The position numbers were made by a program, and so were the translations under genes. DNA of 64,000 nucleotides from contig JAKAAX010000003.1 of assembly GCA_021802125.1 (NCBI GenBank), positions 17,788 to 81,787 on the forward strand, written 5' to 3'. Shown piece after piece: positions 59,520 through 64,000 of this stretch (positions are counted from its first letter, which is position 1; each line of letters begins with the position of its first letter). This DNA is from Thermoplasmata archaeon. Lineage in GTDB: Archaea; Thermoplasmatota; Thermoplasmata; Lutacidiplasmatales; UBA184. A model generated the notes under the pieces. That model saw nothing but the letters and a program-made list of their open reading frames with translations, searched no databases and was not told the origin of the DNA.

Positions 59520-61423
59520 CAGAGGACCCGAACGGTCTCCAGGTTGTAAGGGGCCCGGGTCTCCAACCCGAAGCGCTTGTGAAGGCTGGAGGCGAGGTCC
59601 AGCGCCTTCTGCTCCTCACCGTGGCACAGGAGGACCCTCTGCGGCCGAGGCTCGACCGTCGCGATGTAGTTCATGAGCTGCACCCGGTCGGAGTGGCCGC
59701 TGAAACCCTCGCAGTTCGTGATCTCGAACCGGACCGGGACGGAGATCGACCGGCCGCCGTCCATGAGGGTGGCCTCGTTCATCCCCTGCTTGAGACGCCG
59801 TCCGAAGGTCCCCTCCGCCTGGTAACCGGCGAAGACCATCCCGTTCTTCTCCTGCGGCGCCCAGGCCTTGAAGTACTCCAGGACCGGCCCGCCGCTCATC
59901 ATCCCGCTCGTCGCGAGGACGATCGAAGGGTCGTTGTCGTCGATGACGCTCATCCGCTTCTGCTGGGACTCGACGCGGTGGAAGACGTCCGAGAGGAACG
60001 GGTTGTCCCCCTGCTGGAAGATCTGGGTCCGCAGCTGGCTGTTCAGGTACTCGGGGTAGGCCGTGTGGATCGAGGTGGCCTCGAAGATCATGCCGTCCAG
60101 CCAGACGGGGACGCGCGGGATGCGTCCCTCCCGCATCTTCTCCTCGAGCACGAGCATGACCTCCTGGCTCCTCCCGACGGCGAAGACCGGGATGAGCACG
60201 TGCCCTCTCCGGCTGATGATCTTCTCGACGAAGTGTCCGAGCTCCTCGGCACCCTGCTGACGCGGGGGCTGGACGTCGCGGAACCCCCCGTAGGTGGACT
60301 CCATGATGAGCGTCTCCAGGCGCGGGAACCGGTTGGTCGCGGGGTTGAACAACCAGCTCCGCTCGAACTTCAGGTCCCCCGTGTAGGCCATGTTGTAGTC
60401 GCCGTCGCCCAGGTGGAAGTGGCACATCGAAGAGCCCAGGATGTGCCCCGCGTTGTGCAGCGTGAGGCGGAGGTCGGGGGCGATGTCGGTGGTCTCCCCG
60501 TAGCGGAGCGGGATCGTGTGGGAGACGAGCTCCCGGACGTGGCTCGACTCGTAGAGCCCCTTGCGGGCCTCCTGGTTGGAGACCTTGATCGCGTCCAGCA
60601 GCATGAGCGTCATCAGGTCCCGCGTCGGCGGCGTGCAGTAGATCGGCCCGTCGTAGCCGTACTTCAGCAGGACCGGCACGAGGCCGCAGTGGTCCAGGTG
60701 CGCGTGGGTCACGACGACCGCGTCCAGGCTGTCGAGCGGCATCGCCTCGGGGGCGGAGAAGTAGGGGGTCCGCTCGGAACCCGGGTCGATCCCGCAGTCG
60801 ATGAGGACGCGGGAGTTCTGGGTGGTCAGCAGATGGGCGCTGCGGCCCACCTCGCGGTAGCCTCCGAGGGAGGTGTTCCGCGCCCAGAGCTTCTCCGGTA
60901 GGCGGTCGCGGACGATGCGCGTGCCCACCTTCTTCAGCATCTTCCGGCGCTCGTCGAAGACGCTGCGGAGGTAGGTGCGGACCTCCTCCACCGTCTTCGA
61001 GGGGATGGGCGGGGTACGGACGACCGTCGGCACCCAGCCGATGCGCCGCTTGATCTCGTTCAGGACGGCGGCCTGGCGCCCGATGGCGGCCCCGGGGTTC
61101 GCCGCTTCCACGGTGACCTCCCCGGTCTCGGGCTCGAAGAAGATCTGGTTGACCTCGGCCTCCGGCGGCACGAGCTCGCGGATGACCGCCTCGGCCTCCT
61201 TCGGGTCGACGAGGACGGAGGGGTCGCTGCGGATCAGGACCCGGCGATGCAGACGCTGGGCGATCTGGCGGAGGAGCTCACCGCCGGAGAGGAAGGCGTC
61301 GAGCTGCTTCGTGTAGACCACCACATGGGGGCCCTCGAGCTCGATCGTCGTGACCTCGATACCTTCGGGCAGTACATCGTTCAGGCATTCCCGCGTCTGC
61401 TGGAGGAGTCCTTCTACGCTCAT
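59519..61423 (-). CDS. fttA: aCPSF1/FttA, beta-CASP ribonuclease and transcription-termination factor
   Basis: The 634-residue protein has two N-terminal KH-like domains (about 1-145) followed by an MBL/beta-CASP nuclease. The MBL site is VVVTHAHLDHCGLVP, then LHNAGHILGSSMC and YTGDLKFE; the beta-CASP part has STYGGFRDVQ, LATSGMMSGGP and GFSGHSDR. Archaeal aCPSF1 trims or cuts mRNA 3' ends and terminates transcription at U-rich sites. Length and domain order are typical. It forms an overlapping pair with the phosphodiesterase gene. Confidence 0.95.
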   Translation of the reverse strand: MSVEGLLQQTRECLNDVLPEGIEVTTIELEGPHVVVYTKQLDAFLSGGELLRQIAQRLHRRVLIRSDPSVLVDPKEAEAVIRELVPPEAEVNQIFFEPETGEVTVEAANPGAAIGRQAAVLNEIKRRIGWVPTVVRTPPIPSKTVEEVRTYLRSVFDERRKMLKKVGTRIVRDRLPEKLWARNTSLGGYREVGRSAHLLTTQNSRVLIDCGIDPGSERTPYFSAPEAMPLDSLDAVVVTHAHLDHCGLVPVLLKYGYDGPIYCTPPTRDLMTLMLLDAIKVSNQEARKGLYESSHVRELVSHTIPLRYGETTDIAPDLRLTLHNAGHILGSSMCHFHLGDGDYNMAYTGDLKFERSWLFNPATNRFPRLETLIMESTYGGFRDVQPPRQQGAEELGHFVEKIISRRGHVLIPVFAVGRSQEVMLVLEEKMREGRIPRVPVWLDGMIFEATSIHTAYPEYLNSQLRTQIFQQGDNPFLSDVFHRVESQQKRMSVIDDNDPSIVLATSGMMSGGPVLEYFKAWAPQEKNGMVFAGYQAEGTFGRRLKQGMNEATLMDGGRSISVPVRFEITNCEGFSGHSDRVQLMNYIATVEPRPQRVLLCHGEEQKALDLASSLHKRFGLETRAPYNLETVRVL

Positions 61424-61596
61424 GGCGTGCTTCTCTGGGGAGGTGGATGGCTTCCCGCCCCGCGCGTCTGACGCGCTGGGGCTGGGCGGTCGGGGAAGGG
61501 GTTTCGACCCACCCGCGACGGGCCGACTCGTTCCTGTCGGGAACGTGGCGCTCGTCGGGCGAGGGGCGGGTCAGGCGTGGATCTTGAGGTCAGAGC

Positions 61597-62292
61597 TCAG
61601 TCGAGCTTGAGCTTCGTGAGGCGCTTCTTGATCTCGTCGTCGGAGTACTCCCGGTACTCCTTCTCCGTGATCGTCGAGAGGAGGTAGCCGTCGCCGCTGT
61701 TGGAGTCCCGCTTCATGGCCACGGTGAGCGCCCGGAGCGCGATGTCGACGCCCTCGGAGACCGTGAGGTTCTCCTTGTACGCCTCCTCCAGGATGCCGTA
61801 GGCGATGGCGGAGCCGCTGCCGACGGAGACGAAGTTGTCCTCGATGCTCCCGCCCGCGGGGTCGACGGAGAACAGATGGATGCCCTTCCCGTCCACGCCG
61901 CCGATGAGCACCCACGCGAGGTAGGGCATCATCCGGTTGCCCGACAGGATGTTCGCGAGCATCGTCGCGGAGCCTTCCACGGAGATCGGGGCGGCCCGGC
62001 GGAGCCGGTAGAGGTTCACCTCGGCTCTCAGGTAGCGCACCAGGGCCTGGGCATCGCCCACCCACCCGGCGATCGTCATGCCGATGTGGTCGTCGATCTT
62101 GAACAGCTTCTGGGCGACCTTGTTGGCGATGAATCCCCCGCCCAGGGTGGCCCGCCGCTCGGTGGCGAGGACGACCCCGTCCCGGCAGACGATACCTACC
62201 GTGGTTGTGCCTTTGAGCGCGCCGTCCGGGAGACCTACAGGGTTCCCAGAGGTCGGAAACGCTACCGCGTCCGATGAGAACATCAGAACCAT
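61597..62292 (-). CDS. psmB: 20S proteasome beta subunit
   Basis: The 231-residue proteolytic subunit has a propeptide of about 28 residues removed at LKG^TTTVGIV; T29 becomes the catalytic N-terminal Thr. ATERRATLGG and NKVAQKLFKIDDHIG follow as in archaeal beta subunits, and SVGSGSAIAYG completes the active-site region. ATG 62283 (MFSSDAVAF) is an alternative start closer to the spacing predicted from the TATA box. The alpha subunit is not in the window. PAN (18730) and Cdc48 (43942) are its candidate unfoldases. Confidence 0.95.
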   Translation of the reverse strand: MVLMFSSDAVAFPTSGNPVGLPDGALKGTTTVGIVCRDGVVLATERRATLGGGFIANKVAQKLFKIDDHIGMTIAGWVGDAQALVRYLRAEVNLYRLRRAAPISVEGSATMLANILSGNRMMPYLAWVLIGGVDGKGIHLFSVDPAGGSIEDNFVSVGSGSAIAYGILEEAYKENLTVSEGVDIALRALTVAMKRDSNSGDGYLLSTITEKEYREYSDDEIKKRLTKLKLD

Positions 62293-62310
62293 CTGTGCTT
62301 AGGGGGGCCG

Positions 62311-62320
62311 GTATAAAAAG
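62311..62320 (-). promoter_or_regulatory. TATA box of psmB
   Basis: CTTTTTATAC on the minus strand is a strong box A, placing the transcript start near 62289 and giving an essentially leaderless psmB mRNA. Confidence 0.6.
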
Positions 62321-62387
62321 GGTCGCTGGGTCGGTACCGGGTCACGTCGCTGGGCCCTCGACGGTGGTGGAGTGCGTTAGGGGTGTT

Positions 62388-62433
62388 CCCCCCCGCCGCC
62401 CCCTCCCCCCTCCCCCCTCCCCCCTCCCTCCCT
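62388..62433. other. Long C-tract (G-quadruplex-forming on the minus strand)
   Basis: Runs of five to seven C separated by single T or G bases lie in the 219-nt gap between psmB and the divergent GT4 gene. The complementary strand has at least six G-runs and meets the common G-quadruplex pattern. No gene is in this gap apart from this tract and the psmB TATA box. Confidence 0.5.
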
Positions 62434-62511
62434 TCTGTCGGAAGAGCCTGCGGGCGAACCATACCCTGATGGGGGCGGGGCCTCTCGGCCCCAGCGTCCG
62501 GGCCGGTAAGC

Positions 62512-63690
62512 ATGGAGACCCTTCGCATCCGCTTCCTCTCCCCCCGCCATCCTTCGGACCATTCCACCGGGGTGGCCCACGTGGCCGCTCGGGTCTCCGC
62601 GGTCTGGGCGAAGCAGGGGCACGCCGTGAGCGTCTGCTTCCCGCGGGGGCCGGACGACCGGGAGCTCCCACGGACCTGGGAGGGCGTTGAGGCGGTCCCG
62701 ATGGAGGTCCGGCCCCGCGCCCACGTCCCGAAGAGCCTGGAGGCCGAGACCGGGCGCGCCTTTGCGCGCGAGGTGGAGCGGGGCGCCGACGTGGCGATCG
62801 CGAACAACGAGTTCGGGGCGTTCCTGCCCTCCCGCCGGCAGGGAGGCGCCTCCCTGGGAGTCGTGGCACTGCACGGCCTCGCGCTCCGCTTCATGCAGCT
62901 CGAACGAGCCACGCGACGAGGGCTTCGCCCTCGAGCGGGGTTCTACGCGGACCTCCGGGCCGTGAAGCAGCTGGAACGCCAGGCCATCGAGCGCGCCGAC
63001 CGGGTCGTGGCGATCTCCCATCGGGTGCTCGAGGACGCGGAGGCGACCTACGGAGTGCAGAGAGGGCGAGCGCGGGTCATCTACAACGGCACCGACCCGG
63101 TCCGTCCGGCGGAGACGGGGGAGCGCCTGAACGCCCGCGCGGCGCTCGGGTTGCGCGACGACGAGCGGTACGCGATCGTCGTGGGGGCTGACGCCTACCG
63201 AAAGGGCCTGGACGTGGCCGAGGCCGCGGTCCGCCGACTGCGGGGAGAGGGCCGACGGGTGACCCTGCTCGAGATCGGACATGCCGGTCCCTCGGAGGAG
63301 GGGGTGGTCCGGCTCGGTCGCGTGAGCGAGGAGCGGAAACGGCAGGTCCTGCTCTCCGGGGACGTTTTGCTCCTGCCCAGCCGATACGAGGGATTCCCCG
63401 GCATCGCCCAGGAGGCAGCGGCGCTCGGACTTCCGCTCGTCGCGAGCCGAGAGAGCGGGCTCGACACCGGACGACCCGGAGAGGACTTCCTCGAGGTGCC
63501 GGGTTCTGAGCCCGCGGCGTGGGCCCAAGCGCTGCTCTCGCTCTTGGGAGACGAGACCCGTCGCCGCCGACTCGCGGAGCGGGGCTCGAAGCTGCTCTCG
63601 GAGAGGACGTGGCAGGCGATGGCGGACGATTACCTGTCGATGGTACGCGAGGAGAAGGACGGCGCCCATCCCACGGTTCCTCCGCGCTGA
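62512..63690 (+). CDS. Family 4 glycosyltransferase, paralogue of the 56709 gene product
   Basis: The 392-residue GT-B protein has [21 protein letters not shown] at the N-terminus, [16 protein letters not shown] mid-domain, [25 protein letters not shown] and the donor-site [18 protein letters not shown]. The resemblance to the other GT4 extends through the whole protein, so the two are paralogues about 5 kb apart. Probably acts on envelope glycans or glycolipids. Confidence 0.88.
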   Translation: METLRIRFLSPRHPSDHSTGVAHVAARVSAVWAKQGHAVSVCFPRGPDDRELPRTWEGVEAVPMEVRPRAHVPKSLEAETGRAFAREVERGADVAIANNEFGAFLPSRRQGGASLGVVALHGLALRFMQLERATRRGLRPRAGFYADLRAVKQLERQAIERADRVVAISHRVLEDAEATYGVQRGRARVIYNGTDPVRPAETGERLNARAALGLRDDERYAIVVGADAYRKGLDVAEAAVRRLRGEGRRVTLLEIGHAGPSEEGVVRLGRVSEERKRQVLLSGDVLLLPSRYEGFPGIAQEAAALGLPLVASRESGLDTGRPGEDFLEVPGSEPAAWAQALLSLLGDETRRRRLAERGSKLLSERTWQAMADDYLSMVREEKDGAHPTVPPR

Positions 63691-63776
63691 ACCGCGGCTC
63701 CCGTGCGCTCTTACGTACCCGTTCGGTCCGCAGGTCTTATGGTCACTCTCTTCTAACGCGCGACCGAGGCGATCGG

Positions 63777-64000
63777 GTGCAGAAGCACGATGTCCTCGTG
63801 GTCGGCGCCGGCCTGGCCGGGCAACGGGCCGCGTTGGAAGCGGTCCGGGCGGGCCGAAGTGTCGGGGTGCTCTCCAAGCTCCACCCGCTCCGTTCCCACT
63901 CGGCAGCCGCCCAGGGCGGGATCAACGCGTCGCTGGGCCCCCAGGACTCCCCGAAGGACCACATCTTCGACACGGTGAAGGGCTCCGACTACCTGGCCGA
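63777..64000 (+). CDS. sdhA: Succinate dehydrogenase/fumarate reductase flavoprotein subunit (5' part only)
   Basis: A frame starting at GTG 63777 runs off the window. The 74 visible residues read [22 protein letters not shown] (FAD-binding GxGxxG), then [20 protein letters not shown], the segment with the covalent-FAD/active-site region of SdhA. It would oxidise succinate in the membrane respiratory complex. A GTCTTATGG motif at 63734-63742 could be its TATA box. The gene is incomplete here because the window ends. Confidence 0.85.
   Translation, partial: MQKHDVLVVGAGLAGQRAALEAVRAGRSVGVLSKLHPLRSHSAAAQGGINASLGPQDSPKDHIFDTVKGSDYLA

Overview
The window is GC-rich archaeal chromosome, about two-thirds G+C by eye. 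It carries archaeal ribosomal proteins (eL18, uL13, uS9, uL16/L10e), RNA polymerase subunit N, a proteasome beta subunit, PAN, Cdc48, aCPSF1/FttA, NMD3, SepF, pantoate kinase and a Cgi121-like KEOPS subunit. Many start codons lie about 26 nt downstream of a TATA-like box, which suggests widespread leaderless transcription. Large PKD/kelch/beta-propeller surface proteins, SepF and MutS/MutL together point to a high-GC euryarchaeal lineage. A Thermoplasmatota-type organism is my best guess, but it is an inference that needs phylogeny.

Layout. 1-8.1 kb: a GTPase-like translation-factor relative, a membrane protein, two methyltransferases, and a kelch surface protein divergent from a putative DNA-binding regulator. 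8.2-18.6 kb: a surface-protein cluster with (i) a propeller/PKD protein containing an almost perfect 1245-bp-period tandem duplication, (ii) a giant propeller/FN3 protein with one membrane span and two predicted cytoplasmic winged helices, and (iii) its shorter paralogue without the winged helices. 18.7-29.6 kb: mostly housekeeping (PAN, pantoate kinase, L10e, NMD3, SepF, aminopeptidase, HerA-like ATPase, coiled-coil protein), ending in a small V4R plus roadblock/LC7 operon. 29.7-33.4 kb: glycosyltransferase, PRC-barrel protein, GNAT, then the L18e-L13-S9-RpoN operon. 33.4-43.9 kb: a second regulator/secreted-protein pair, a probable major cell-surface glycoprotein with the strongest TATA box in the window, and two more exported proteins. 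43.9-50.2 kb: Cdc48, an unknown protein, an MBL hydrolase, Cgi121, tRNA-Gly (interrupted), tRNA-Ser, a phosphatase-like protein and a Nudix hydrolase. 50.3-56.6 kb: MutS, MutL, GNAT and a PD-(D/E)XK-like protein. 56.7-64 kb: two paralogous GT4 glycosyltransferases, a phosphodiesterase-type hydrolase, aCPSF1, proteasome beta, and the start of succinate dehydrogenase flavoprotein.

The most interesting items are the membrane-anchored protein with intracellular winged helices (11995-16593), a paralogous regulator family found twice beside a divergent exported-protein gene (6200-7258 and 33678-34775), a tRNA-Gly(UCC) interrupted by 31 nt in the T-loop, the near-identical intragenic duplication, the mismatch-repair operon with a nuclease-like partner, and long low-complexity tails on two ribosomal proteins. 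Functions are assigned from recognisable motifs only; no database search was possible.
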